64,000 nt of DNA from JAFMKE01 sp964655225. Lineage in GTDB: Bacteria; Bacteroidota; Bacteroidia; Chitinophagales; UBA8649. Both the position numbers and the translations under genes were made by a program. The notes under the pieces are model-generated. The model searched no databases. It worked only from the letters and a program-made list of their open reading frames with translations, and was not told where the DNA came from. How positions within the stretch are numbered: the first letter of the stretch is position 1; the number at the start of each line of letters is the position of its first letter. The stretch spans positions 34,807 through 98,806 of the forward strand of contig CAZZMB010000001.1 of NCBI GenBank assembly GCA_964655225.1, read 5' to 3'. Below, in pieces: positions 41,456 through 50,268 of this stretch.

Positions 41456-42262
41456 ATGATAAAGACTACTGAAAAAGATTCCAACTACCGACATTTAGAT
41501 AAAATGACTACCAATGAGCTTTTGCAAAATATGAATAAGGAGGATCAGACTGTCCCTTTAGCAGTTGCCAAATGCATCGACCAAATTGAATCGGTGGTTG
41601 ATTTAGTTAGTGATAAATTGCTTTCCGGGGGTCGTCTTTTCTATATAGGTGCTGGAACTAGTGGTCGATTAGGTATTGTTGATGCAAGTGAATGCCCTCC
41701 CACATTTGGTGTATCTCATGAATTGGTTACGGGAATTATTTCCGGAGGAGATAAAGCGATTAGAAAGGCAGTGGAGTTTGCCGAAGATAGTAAGGATTTG
41801 GCATGGGAAGATTTATCTGAATTTGCAGTTACGGCAAAGGATATTGTAATCGGGATAGCGGCATCTGGAACAACTCCGTATGTCATTGCTGGATTGGAAG
41901 CTTGTAATTTCAATAATATATCTACCGCTTGTATTACATGCAATGCAGGAAGTCCTTTGGCTGCCGTTGCTAATTATCCAATTGAATGTGTGGTCGGCCC
42001 AGAGTTTGTTACCGGAAGCACACGTATGAAAGCGGGTACTGCTCAAAAGTTAATTTTAAATATGATTAGCACTTCCACAATGATAAAAATTGGTCGCGTT
42101 GAGGACAACAAAATGGTAAACATGCAGCTAAGTAATCATAAATTAGTAGCGAGAGGCGTTAAAATGATTGTAGAAGCCACCGGAGTGAATAAAACAATAG
42201 CCAAGGAAAATTTGTTAAAGTTTAATAGTGTAAAGCTGGCAATTGAGGCCTTAAATAATTAG
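41456..42262 (+). CDS. murQ: N-acetylmuramic acid 6-phosphate etherase
   Basis: MurQ cleaves the lactyl ether of MurNAc-6-P in cell-wall recycling, giving GlcNAc-6-P. The 268-residue SIS-domain protein has FYIGAGTSGRLGIVDASECPPTFG (62-85) with the catalytic glutamate at Glu79, IGIAASGTTPYVIAGLEACN, GPEFVTGSTRMKAGTAQK and the final NKMVNMQLSNHKL. Complete. It is followed after 1 bp by a gene of unknown function, suggesting one operon. Confidence 0.94.
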   Translation: MIKTTEKDSNYRHLDKMTTNELLQNMNKEDQTVPLAVAKCIDQIESVVDLVSDKLLSGGRLFYIGAGTSGRLGIVDASECPPTFGVSHELVTGIISGGDKAIRKAVEFAEDSKDLAWEDLSEFAVTAKDIVIGIAASGTTPYVIAGLEACNFNNISTACITCNAGSPLAAVANYPIECVVGPEFVTGSTRMKAGTAQKLILNMISTSTMIKIGRVEDNKMVNMQLSNHKLVARGVKMIVEATGVNKTIAKENLLKFNSVKLAIEALNN

Positions 42263-42263
42263 T

Positions 42264-42839
42264 ATGCATGGAATAGAACCCTATTGGCGTTGGCGTGATT
42301 TGTACAAAGCAGAAGAAGATGAATATTCTCCATTTTTTGAGCGGGAGTATTCAGAGTTTGAATTTACACATGCGATTTACGACCATGCCATTCATCCTCA
42401 GTGGGATTATATTGGATCACCTACCCTTTTTATTAAGATTTTGTTTGTCGATTATGATGATGGAATGGCAGTTATTGAATTGTTAGGTGAATGGAATGAT
42501 ACTATCAATAATGATATAATGTTTTTCAAAAGAGATGTCATAGATACACTTACAAAAAATGGGGTCTATCGATTTATCATTATAGGAGAAAATGTGCTTA
42601 ATTTCCATGGCGAGTCAGAGGATTATTATGACGAGTGGTACAATGATATTATTGATGAGGGAGGATGGATTGCTTTCGTTAATTTCAATGCGCATGTTCT
42701 TGAAGAAATAATGAGTGAAAACATTCATTATTACATGCACAGTAATCAAGAGTTGCAGTCCTTAAACTGGCGAAAATATACGCCGGATAAATTGTTGGTG
42801 CTGGTCGAAGATCAATTACTTCGTGCCTTACACAGTTAA
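42264..42839 (+). CDS. Conserved uncharacterised protein encoded after murQ
   Basis: A 191-residue acidic, soluble protein rich in Tyr, Trp, Asp and Glu: MHGIEPYWRWRDLYKAEEDE, the EYSEFEFTHAIYDHAIHPQWDYIGSPTLF segment and an FIIIGENVLNFH strand. I recall similar proteins as conserved hypotheticals in Bacteroidota but know no function. There is no signal peptide. It begins 1 bp after murQ, so a link to cell-wall recycling is possible, but this rests on position only. Confidence 0.7.
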   Translation: MHGIEPYWRWRDLYKAEEDEYSPFFEREYSEFEFTHAIYDHAIHPQWDYIGSPTLFIKILFVDYDDGMAVIELLGEWNDTINNDIMFFKRDVIDTLTKNGVYRFIIIGENVLNFHGESEDYYDEWYNDIIDEGGWIAFVNFNAHVLEEIMSENIHYYMHSNQELQSLNWRKYTPDKLLVLVEDQLLRALHS

Positions 42840-42854
42840 TTTTTAAGCTTAGAC

Positions 42855-44456
42855 CTAGTATTCGTGGGACAATGCATCTACTTTAAAATCACTGGTTGTA
42901 TAGAACTTTATCTCTGGAAAGTCGTCTTTTGCTACTTTAAGAATCCATGGTGAGTCTGCTAAAAACACGAGATTTCCATCTTTGTCGCTAACAATATTTG
43001 CATGCTTTCTTCGCATAAATTCTTTCAGCTTTTCTTCATTTTCACTTAAAATCCAACAAGCCTTGAAATAATTTAAGGGTTTAAAATCGGCGGTAGCACC
43101 GTACTCATGCTTCAATCGGTATTGTATTACTTCAAACTGAAGTTGCCCCACCGTACCTATAATCTTTCTATTGCCTAATTTATGCTTAAATAATTGGGCA
43201 ACACCTTCATCGCTGAGTTGATTGACTCCTTTCTCCAATTGTTTTGACTTCATCGGATCTTTATTAATTACTTCTCTAAATAATTCAGGAGAGAAACTTG
43301 GAATACCTTTGTAGAACAGCTTCTCGCCTTCCGTAAGGGTGTCACCAATTTTAAATGTTCCAGAATCGTACAATCCAACCACATCACCAGGGTAAGCTTC
43401 TTCAATAATATTTTTCTTTTGAGCCATAAAACTTGTTGGATTATTGAAGCGTACTTTTTTATCTAGTCTAGAGTGGTGATAAAAAGTATTTCGTTCAAAT
43501 TTTCCTGAACAAATTCGCAAGAAGGCAATTCTATCTCTATGATTGGGATCAAGGTTTGCATGGATTTTAAAAACAAAACCTGTAAACTTTTTTTCTGTAG
43601 GCTCCACTTCTCTGGCCTGTGTTTCTCGTTTTTTAGGATTTGGAGCAAACTCAATAAATGTATCAAGCATTTCCTTAACTCCAAAATTGTTAACTGCACT
43701 GCCAAAGAATACAGGTGCAATCTCCCCACTTAAGTAGGGTGCTGCATCAAAATCTTCATATACTCCTTGAATTAGTTCTACATCTTCTCGCAAGGTGTCT
43801 GCATATTCTTTTCCAATTTTCTCGTCAAGTTCGGGTGTCTCTAAATCTTTAAATTGTAAAATGTCATCTTGCTTTTGCCCAGCTGAGAAAAGGTTAAGTT
43901 CATCTTGAGCAAGATTATACACTCCTTTGAAGGTCTTACCCATGCCGATAGGCCATGTTAATGGTCGAACCTTGATCTCTAATTTATTTTCCAGTTCATC
44001 TAACAGATCATAAGGATCCCGTCCATCTCGATCCAGTTTATTGATAAAGACAATTACAGGAGTTTTACGCATTCTACAGACCTCCATTAAGCGCTCTGTT
44101 TGCTCTTCTACGCCCTTTACGCAATCGATTACGAGTATTACGCTATCAACAGCTGTTAAGGTTCTGTAGGTGTCTTCTGCAAAGTCCTTGTGTCCGGGAG
44201 TATCTAGGATATTAATTAGTTTATTACGATATTCAAAGGCCATTACCGAGGTTGCTACAGATATTCCTCTCTGTTTTTCAATCTCCATAAAATCAGAAGT
44301 GGTGGCTTTCTTAATTTTATTGGATTTTACCGCTCCTGCTGTTTGGATAGCTCCACCAAAAAGTAAAAGTTTTTCCGTCAGTGTTGTCTTTCCAGAATCT
44401 GGATGCGCTATTACAGCAAAGGTTTTCCTTTTTTGAATTTCATCGATTAAGCTCAT
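42855..44456 (-). CDS. prfC: Peptide chain release factor 3
   Basis: RF3 is the GTPase that recycles RF1 and RF2 after termination. 533 residues: G1 AHPDSGKTTLTEKLL (17-31), the RF3-specific AIQTAGAVKSNKIKKATTSDFMEIEKQRGISVATSVM, G3 DTPGHKDFAEDTYRTL, G4 NKLDRDGRDP, and a C-terminal region with VGQLQFEVIQYRLKHEYGATADF. The order AIQTAGAVK...MEIEKQRGIS separates it from EF-G. Own promoter at 44476. Confidence 0.96.
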   Translation of the reverse strand: MSLIDEIQKRKTFAVIAHPDSGKTTLTEKLLLFGGAIQTAGAVKSNKIKKATTSDFMEIEKQRGISVATSVMAFEYRNKLINILDTPGHKDFAEDTYRTLTAVDSVILVIDCVKGVEEQTERLMEVCRMRKTPVIVFINKLDRDGRDPYDLLDELENKLEIKVRPLTWPIGMGKTFKGVYNLAQDELNLFSAGQKQDDILQFKDLETPELDEKIGKEYADTLREDVELIQGVYEDFDAAPYLSGEIAPVFFGSAVNNFGVKEMLDTFIEFAPNPKKRETQAREVEPTEKKFTGFVFKIHANLDPNHRDRIAFLRICSGKFERNTFYHHSRLDKKVRFNNPTSFMAQKKNIIEEAYPGDVVGLYDSGTFKIGDTLTEGEKLFYKGIPSFSPELFREVINKDPMKSKQLEKGVNQLSDEGVAQLFKHKLGNRKIIGTVGQLQFEVIQYRLKHEYGATADFKPLNYFKACWILSENEEKLKEFMRRKHANIVSDKDGNLVFLADSPWILKVAKDDFPEIKFYTTSDFKVDALSHEY

Positions 44457-44475
44457 GCATCAGTTAATTGAATTG

Positions 44476-44483
44476 CAAAAATA
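44476..44483 (-). promoter_or_regulatory. Promoter -7 box for prfC (TATTTTTG)
   Basis: TATTTTTGC on the minus strand, 19 bp before the prfC ATG; fits TAnnTTTG. Confidence 0.5.
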
Positions 44484-44582
44484 CGGGGATTAAATTGAAT
44501 AGCGAAATAAGAATCAAGGCCTTATTATTTTAAATACACGAAGTTAAGTTAGCCTATTTTTAAATCTCTCCAACTTAGAAAT

Positions 44583-44614
44583 AAAAATGCCCAATATTAA
44601 TATTGGGCATTTTT
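44583..44614 (-). terminator. Perfect 16-bp palindromic terminator after the DUF2795 gene
   Basis: AAAAATGCCCAATATT is followed directly by its exact reverse complement (44583-44598 with 44599-44614). With an A5 start and a T5 end it can work on either strand; it lies 9 bp past the stop of the minus-strand DUF2795 gene. Confidence 0.82.
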
Positions 44615-44623
44615 ATAAGATTT

Positions 44624-44845
44624 TTAATACTCTTCTTCATCGAAGAAGAAATCGTCTTTTGTGGGGTAATCAGGCCAAATGTCATCAATCCCTTCGTAGA
44701 TTTCATCATCATCTTCCAGCTCCTGAAGATTTTCGATAACTTCAACTGGAGCTCCTGATCGAATAGCATAATCAATAAGATCATCTTTTACTGATGGCCA
44801 GGGCGCATCTTCAAGATAAGTAGCTAGTTCTAATGTCCAAAACAT
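44624..44845 (-). CDS. Small acidic DUF2795 protein
   Basis: A 73-residue protein, MFWTLELATYLEDAPWPSVK with DELIDYAIRSGAP-like sequence, a VIENLQELEDDDEIYEGIDDIWPDYP stretch and a run of acidic residues at the end. It matches a small DUF2795 family common in Bacteroidota; function unknown. The ATG at 44845 is chosen because the longer TTG start at 44869 lies inside the promoter box. It has its own promoter and terminator, so it is an independent small transcription unit. Confidence 0.85.
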   Translation of the reverse strand: MFWTLELATYLEDAPWPSVKDDLIDYAIRSGAPVEVIENLQELEDDDEIYEGIDDIWPDYPTKDDFFFDEEEY

Positions 44846-44866
44846 AGGCGGTTTTTTAATAGCGTG

Positions 44867-44874
44867 CAAAAATA
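44867..44874 (-). promoter_or_regulatory. Promoter -7 box for the DUF2795 gene (TATTTTTG)
   Basis: TATTTTTGCAC on the minus strand, 21 bp upstream of the ATG at 44845; fits TAnnTTTG and rules out the upstream TTG as the start. Confidence 0.5.
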
Positions 44875-44906
44875 AGCTAAAACTTATAAATAACTATCTT
44901 TTTATA

Positions 44907-45452
44907 TTATTTTTTTGGAAGCCATTTCACTTCGTCAACAGACAAATCATTGGCAATTTTCCTAGCAAGAACAAAAAGGTAGTCTGATAATCTGTTTAAA
45001 TATATGACTATCAATTTATTAACCTCTTCAACTTGTGCTAAGGCAACCGTTATCCTTTCGGCACGTCTACAAACGGTACGTGCAATATGACAATAAGAAA
45101 CATGCGGATGTCCTCCTGGTAGTATAAAAGCATCGAGTTCACTGAGCTTTTGATTCATGGAATCTATCAAATTTTCTAATGTATCGATATCTTTTTGCTC
45201 TATGTTTTTAAAAAAAGTATTGACTTTTCCTTCAGGTGTGGCTAAAATTGCTCCAATTGTAAAGAGTTCTTCTTGTATCTTTTTTAGTTCGGCGTGTTGT
45301 TCGCTATCGCATACATCTTTCACCAAGCCAATATGAGAATTCAACTCATCTACTGTGCCATAACAGTCTATTTTTAAGTCAGATTTAGATATCCGCTTTC
45401 CTCCAAACAATGAAGTTTCTCCTAAGTCTCCGGTTTTGGTGTAAATTTTCAT
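44907..45452 (-). CDS. Cob(I)alamin adenosyltransferase, PduO type
   Basis: Transfers adenosine from ATP to cob(I)alamin or cob(I)yrinic acid diamide to make the B12 coenzyme. 181 residues, five-helix bundle: MKIYTKTGDLGETSLFGGKRISK (1-23) is the ATP-binding N-terminus, YGTVDELNSHIG the conserved helix, and HIARTVCRRAERITVAL with YLNRLSDYLFVLAR the C-terminal half. It is 11 bp downstream of the RemB-like gene and probably cotranscribed with it. Confidence 0.93.
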   Translation of the reverse strand: MKIYTKTGDLGETSLFGGKRISKSDLKIDCYGTVDELNSHIGLVKDVCDSEQHAELKKIQEELFTIGAILATPEGKVNTFFKNIEQKDIDTLENLIDSMNQKLSELDAFILPGGHPHVSYCHIARTVCRRAERITVALAQVEEVNKLIVIYLNRLSDYLFVLARKIANDLSVDEVKWLPKK

Positions 45453-45463
45453 ATCATATATTT

Positions 45464-47140
45464 TTAATAGTGCATGGGTTTAAATGCTACATTCATTCTT
45501 AATCCAAGGCCAATCCAAACAACACTCCTATCCTCTTCATCAATATCGCTATTTACAGATCGATAGCTTACATTGAAATCAGCATACATATTATGCCAAA
45601 ATTGATACGATGCCATTAACTCAATAAAGTTTGTCCGATAAGCGGTTCCTTGCCCAACCCAATTATCAAATTCATTGCTTGCCAAAGAACCATTAGAGGT
45701 TTGAAAAATATCCCCTCCATACAAGCTGCCAATTGTATCATTACCATGAACAGCATTAATATATTTTAGCTGAAGATTTAGTTCAGGAAGGCATGCAGGT
45801 TGATACTTAATAATTCCGATGGTTTCTCTGAAATTAGCACCTAATGGATGGGCTAACTCTTGGTTATAATGGGTGTAATTAGCTAATTGTTGACCGTTTT
45901 TTCCACTGTGGGTATAAATAAATGGCCGAGCCATATTGTATTCTAATTGTAAATCTAAATTATCAACACCTCCAATATTGATGTATTTAAAACCTTGCTG
46001 AATTGCATATTTGTTACCCCACCAGCCATTGAATTGACTAATTTGAGAAAAATTAAACTCATCCATTACAAATTGCCCATAAAACTGGGCTGTTTTAGCC
46101 ACGTTAGCTTTGTAATCAAAACCAATTAAGGCGTTGTCAGGACTTCCTAAGGCTTGCTCGATACTTCTAAAAAAAATTAATGGATTTAGGTAATGCAGTT
46201 CAAATCCATCACTTCGTGACATAATAACACCTTCAAATACACCGAAATCCAGCCACTTTGTTACGCTAAAATTTAAATGATGGAATGCACCATACTTTTT
46301 ATCTAATAATCTGTCTAACCCTCGACTATACTGCCCGGTTAACTCCGTAAAAATACTTTGATAGTTTATTTTCCATACACGGATGTTCATTTTCAAAAAC
46401 AAGGAAGCTGCGGCATTATCTGACAGCAGCATAGATCGATAGCCATTCCCAATAAAATTCTTATCGTAGCCAAACTGGAAATCTAGATGTTCGATAACAT
46501 TGAAGGTCATGTACCCTCGAGTAGAAAAATAATCTTGTCCATTCTCCTTGTAAGTTTTGTAGTAGGCTTCCCCTGGCACATTCTCGAATGTTCTGTTCAC
46601 TCGCTCATCTCTAACAAAACTTGGGTATCTCATTAAAGTGCTACCTAGGTGAAAATAAAAGCCTAAGCGCTTTTTTACATAGGCTCTTAATTCAAATCCT
46701 CTTACGATATTAAACGTAAGTTTATTATCCAATTCAGGTGCAAAATGCATCTGTAGTACTGGATTCAACCGCAAAGTAAAGGCCTTTGTATTTACACTAA
46801 ATAAAGATGCTCTTTCTGGATAAATTATTTTCCAAAGTGGTTTTTTTGAAACATTGAATGAATCTACCCATTCACTGTTATCATTCAGGATATATTCTAA
46901 ATTAAAGGATGTTTGTGGACTTAAATTAATATTCGAGTTGTACATACTTTCTGCATATTGAGCTAACCATTTTTTATTGTATGGCTTTACAGAGGTATGT
47001 GGCATAGGAAGAATTTTTCCGTATTGGATATCTAGACGATTCATTTCATGATAACTATCCGTATTTAAGGGAGTGTAAGTCCCTTGACCCCACGTATATA
47101 TACCGAAAAAAAGGCAAGCCAAAACAATTGTATATCTCAT
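45464..47140 (-). CDS. remB: Gliding motility protein RemB-like (Wzi-like outer membrane barrel)
   Basis: A 558-residue protein with signal peptide (MRYTIVLACLFFGIYTWGQG) and many amphipathic beta strands, as expected of a Wzi-like outer-membrane barrel. FSTRGYMTFNVIEHLDFQFGYDKNFIGNGYRSMLLSDNA, FELHYLNPLIFFRSIEQALGSPDNALIGFDY and the last strands (YADFNVSYRSVNSD...VWIGLGLRMNV) fit the RemB group known from Flavobacterium johnsoniae gliding. The symbol rests on recognition by eye. Whether this organism glides cannot be read from this window. Confidence 0.72.
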   Translation of the reverse strand: MRYTIVLACLFFGIYTWGQGTYTPLNTDSYHEMNRLDIQYGKILPMPHTSVKPYNKKWLAQYAESMYNSNINLSPQTSFNLEYILNDNSEWVDSFNVSKKPLWKIIYPERASLFSVNTKAFTLRLNPVLQMHFAPELDNKLTFNIVRGFELRAYVKKRLGFYFHLGSTLMRYPSFVRDERVNRTFENVPGEAYYKTYKENGQDYFSTRGYMTFNVIEHLDFQFGYDKNFIGNGYRSMLLSDNAAASLFLKMNIRVWKINYQSIFTELTGQYSRGLDRLLDKKYGAFHHLNFSVTKWLDFGVFEGVIMSRSDGFELHYLNPLIFFRSIEQALGSPDNALIGFDYKANVAKTAQFYGQFVMDEFNFSQISQFNGWWGNKYAIQQGFKYINIGGVDNLDLQLEYNMARPFIYTHSGKNGQQLANYTHYNQELAHPLGANFRETIGIIKYQPACLPELNLQLKYINAVHGNDTIGSLYGGDIFQTSNGSLASNEFDNWVGQGTAYRTNFIELMASYQFWHNMYADFNVSYRSVNSDIDEEDRSVVWIGLGLRMNVAFKPMHY

Positions 47141-47157
47141 ACTTTAAATATCTAAAA

Positions 47158-47165
47158 CAAAAATA
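47158..47165 (-). promoter_or_regulatory. Promoter -7 box for the RemB-like gene (TATTTTTG)
   Basis: TAnnTTTG on the minus strand, 17 bp before the ATG at 47140, squeezed into the 29-bp gap after the symporter gene. Confidence 0.45.
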
Positions 47166-47169
47166 CTAT

Positions 47170-49005
47170 TTATTCAAAGAACTTATTTTCTTTTTGCATC
47201 ATCCTAAATAATAGCCCTAAAGAAACGATAGAGACAATTGCTAAAGAAATTGCAAGGATATACCTTCCAAACAGCAAATGACCTATCGCAAATAAGCCAC
47301 TAAAACTAACAAGCATTCCTAATAACCACATGCCAACTGTCCTTAAAAATTTAGGCCCAGATTGATTGAAAGGTACAATCCCCTTCCACAATCCAATGGG
47401 TAGGCATTTTTCAGCAAAAGATTTTAAAGTCTCCTCTCCCACCTGCTTAGTTAATAGCGTAATTATGATAGAAACAACTAAGGTGATTAAAGTGATTATC
47501 ACGAGTCCATAGGTGTCATAATGAGTGGACGCATTTTCAGATTTTAAGTAGGTCAATAAAAATGTAATTGCTATCGCGGTAAGCATCGCACTTATCTCAG
47601 TATATGCGTTAGCTCTCCACCAAAACCAGCGCAGAATTTGAGCAATCCCGAGACCTGCCGCCGCATTAATAAAAAACTTCCATGCTCCTTCTATACTGTC
47701 CATTTGCGAGGCTGTTATTATCGCAAGAAGTGTAATAAGCAAGACCATCCTTTTACTAAATTTAATTAGTTCTTTTTGATTAGCTTCTTTATTGATAAAT
47801 CTTTTGTAAATGTCATTGGTTAGATAACTTGACCCCCAATTTAAATGTGTATCAACAGTACTCATAAATGCAGCCATTAGACTTGTGAATGTTAATCCTA
47901 AGAGTCCAACAGGGAGAATCAACTTCATAATTAAGGGATAGGCTATTTCCCTATTTTTGGCCACTAATGCCCCTTCGCTAAGGTGATTAATAGTCTCATT
48001 GCCAATGGGAAACATAACCAAAGAAACTAAGCCAACTAGAATCCATGGCCATGTTCTCAATGCAATGAAAGCAATGGCAAATAGTAAAGAACCTTTTTGT
48101 GCGTCAGCAGCCGATTTTGCTGTATTAATTCGTTGAGCAATATACCCAGTTCCATCGGAGTCAAATCTAACCCACCACTGAACAAGGGTATAAATTAAAA
48201 AGATTTGAAATGGTAAGAGTGGGTTGTCCAATGAAGGTAGAAATTCCGTGTAATGCCGAGCAGAAGTTTCGCCATATATATGAACTAACTGGTTCTGAAT
48301 ACTTTGCATTCCACCAAGTTCAGAAACTGCATAATAGGCAAATACGATAGAAGTTATCATTGCTATGACGAACTGAACCAAGTCTGTAAGTATAACTCCC
48401 CTAATACCTCCGAGTGAGCTATAAGTAAGTACAATGATTAACAATGCCAAAATGGTAAGGCTGGCATTTAAATCTCCTTTAAACATTAAAATACTTGGAT
48501 ACCAAACTTCCATAAAGTGATAAAAAGCTGGAAGTAAATCCATCCATTGGATAAATGGACTTGCAATGCTAACAGCAGCGGTTATTACCCAGCCAAGAAT
48601 GAAACAGTTTAATACAACCCCAAAGAAAAAAGCTTTAAATCCGCGAAGTAATGCCGCTTGTTTGCCGTCATATCGGAGCTCAATAAATTCTACATCGGTT
48701 AAAACACCGCTTTTTCTCCATCGTTGCGCAAAGAAAATAGCTACTGTGATATAGGTAGCTGCCCAGCTCCACCAAAGCCAATTGCCTACAATTCCATTTT
48801 TTGCAGTAATTCCAGTAACTGCAAGTGGTGTATCGGCTGCAAATGTCGTGGCAATTATAGAAATACCTAACCACCACCATGGCAAGTTTCTATCGGCTAC
48901 AAAGTATGATTCAATGCCACTGCTCGCTTTTTTTGAAACGGCTATGCCCAATAAAAAGACAAATAAAAGATAAACGCCAAAAATGATCCAATCTAATTGT
49001 TCCAA
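47170..49005 (-). CDS. Sodium:solute symporter family protein
   Basis: A 611-residue membrane protein with about 13-14 helices. IESYFVADRNLPWWWLGISIIATTFAADTPLAVTGI is the N-terminal SSS signature, followed by YSSLGGIRGVILTDLVQFVIAM and LLGLTFTSLMAAFMSTVDTHLNWGSSYLTNDIYKRF, which carry the sodium-site residues. The substrate is not predictable. The start codon appears to be TTG at 49005; no in-frame ATG lies upstream, and a promoter box sits 16 bp before it. Confidence 0.9.
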   Translation of the reverse strand: MEQLDWIIFGVYLLFVFLLGIAVSKKASSGIESYFVADRNLPWWWLGISIIATTFAADTPLAVTGITAKNGIVGNWLWWSWAATYITVAIFFAQRWRKSGVLTDVEFIELRYDGKQAALLRGFKAFFFGVVLNCFILGWVITAAVSIASPFIQWMDLLPAFYHFMEVWYPSILMFKGDLNASLTILALLIIVLTYSSLGGIRGVILTDLVQFVIAMITSIVFAYYAVSELGGMQSIQNQLVHIYGETSARHYTEFLPSLDNPLLPFQIFLIYTLVQWWVRFDSDGTGYIAQRINTAKSAADAQKGSLLFAIAFIALRTWPWILVGLVSLVMFPIGNETINHLSEGALVAKNREIAYPLIMKLILPVGLLGLTFTSLMAAFMSTVDTHLNWGSSYLTNDIYKRFINKEANQKELIKFSKRMVLLITLLAIITASQMDSIEGAWKFFINAAAGLGIAQILRWFWWRANAYTEISAMLTAIAITFLLTYLKSENASTHYDTYGLVIITLITLVVSIIITLLTKQVGEETLKSFAEKCLPIGLWKGIVPFNQSGPKFLRTVGMWLLGMLVSFSGLFAIGHLLFGRYILAISLAIVSIVSLGLLFRMMQKENKFFE

Positions 49006-49021
49006 GTCATTGTATTTTTAA

Positions 49022-49029
49022 CAAATTTA
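49022..49029 (-). promoter_or_regulatory. Promoter -7 box for the symporter gene (TAAATTTG)
   Basis: TAnnTTTG on the minus strand just upstream of the TTG start at 49005; agrees with a short leader. Confidence 0.4.
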
Positions 49030-49136
49030 GTATTTAGATCCAAAAAAACTGACAAGAGTTATACTTGAACATTAATCATTTAATCCAACACATATACTAA
49101 ACCTTTCTATCCGCAGAGTATTTAACCGAAAGACTA

Positions 49137-50264
49137 TTAACTCCCCAGTTCCTTACGAAAGAAATCTAAGACATAATTAATTTCTTTACTTGTTGTTAAA
49201 GTAGAGAAACTAAATCGAAAAGTAGAATAATCAGCGTTGAGATTAAGGAATTCAATGATATCCGAATTCTTGACTGCTCCGGAGGAACATGCACTTCCAG
49301 TAGAAACAGCAATTCCAGCCATGTCTAGTTGAATAGTAAAGATGTCGTTAATGAGTTTATTTGGGATCGAACAAGATAAAATGGTATAAGTTGATTCATC
49401 AGGAATCTCATTAAACAAAATTTCTTTCTGAATAGCACGTAATCCATTTTTTAATTGAGATTTTATCTCGGTAAGCTGTGCCTTATCTTTTTCTAAATTA
49501 GCATAGGCTATATTCAGCGCTTCCCCCATTCCTACAATACCAGGAACATTCTCCGTGCTTGATCGCAGGTTTCTTTCATGACCACCTCCATGAAGCCAAG
49601 AGCTTAAGGCTATAGTTGACTTTTTATACAAAAATCCAATGCCCAAAGGCCCATTAAATTTGTGAGCTGAAGCAGATAGAAAGGATATATTTAAGTTTTC
49701 CAAGTTAAATGGGTAATGACCAATACTTTGTACTGTGTCGGAATGAAACAATGCATCGCTTTGTTTGCATAAATCTCCTATTCTATCTATGTCATTTATG
49801 GAGCCCAATTCATTCTGAATATGCATAATACTGACCAAGGTTTTTTTCTTACTCTTGATAAGCAATTTTTCTAAATGTTTTAAATCAACCTGTCCATAAA
49901 TTCCTAAATCAAGGTATTCAACTTCGATGCTGTGCTGATCCTTTAAGAATTTTACCGTATTTAACACACATTTATGTTCTACATGGGATGTAATAATCCG
50001 CTCAACGTTTAGATCTTGAACAGCCAACTTAAGGACTATATTATTTGCTTCAGTACCACTTGCACAAAAGTATATTTCTGAGGATTTAGCTCCTAGGTGG
50101 TTAGCGATGGATTTCCGAGTATTCTCTATAGCAGCTTTTTGTTTTCTGCCAAAAGAATGAACAGATGATGGGTTGCCGTAGGACAAAGCTAAATATGGCA
50201 TCATTGCTTTTAGTGCCTTGGGGTGCAATGGTGAAGATGCTGCATGATCTAAATAAATTTCCAT
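49137..50264 (-). CDS. Cysteine desulfurase (NifS/IscS family)
   Basis: Releases sulfur from cysteine for iron-sulfur clusters or tRNA thiolation. 375 residues from MEIYLDHAASSPLHPKALKA; the Schiff-base Lys202 is in SASAHKFNGPLGIGFLY, and the active-site Cys326 in the loop STGSACSSGA. TSHVEHKCVLNT and SSTENVPGIVGMGEA also match the family. It is a group I enzyme but somewhat short at the C-terminus compared with IscS. The ATG at 50264 matches the family start; an upstream ATG adds five residues and overlaps glmM. Confidence 0.93.
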   Translation of the reverse strand: MEIYLDHAASSPLHPKALKAMMPYLALSYGNPSSVHSFGRKQKAAIENTRKSIANHLGAKSSEIYFCASGTEANNIVLKLAVQDLNVERIITSHVEHKCVLNTVKFLKDQHSIEVEYLDLGIYGQVDLKHLEKLLIKSKKKTLVSIMHIQNELGSINDIDRIGDLCKQSDALFHSDTVQSIGHYPFNLENLNISFLSASAHKFNGPLGIGFLYKKSTIALSSWLHGGGHERNLRSSTENVPGIVGMGEALNIAYANLEKDKAQLTEIKSQLKNGLRAIQKEILFNEIPDESTYTILSCSIPNKLINDIFTIQLDMAGIAVSTGSACSSGAVKNSDIIEFLNLNADYSTFRFSFSTLTTSKEINYVLDFFRKELGS

Positions 50265-50268
50265 ATTC

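Noticed and set aside
43463..43737. Alternative frames of 60-90 codons inside prfC
   Set aside because: Overlap a fully supported RF3 gene and show no protein-like composition.
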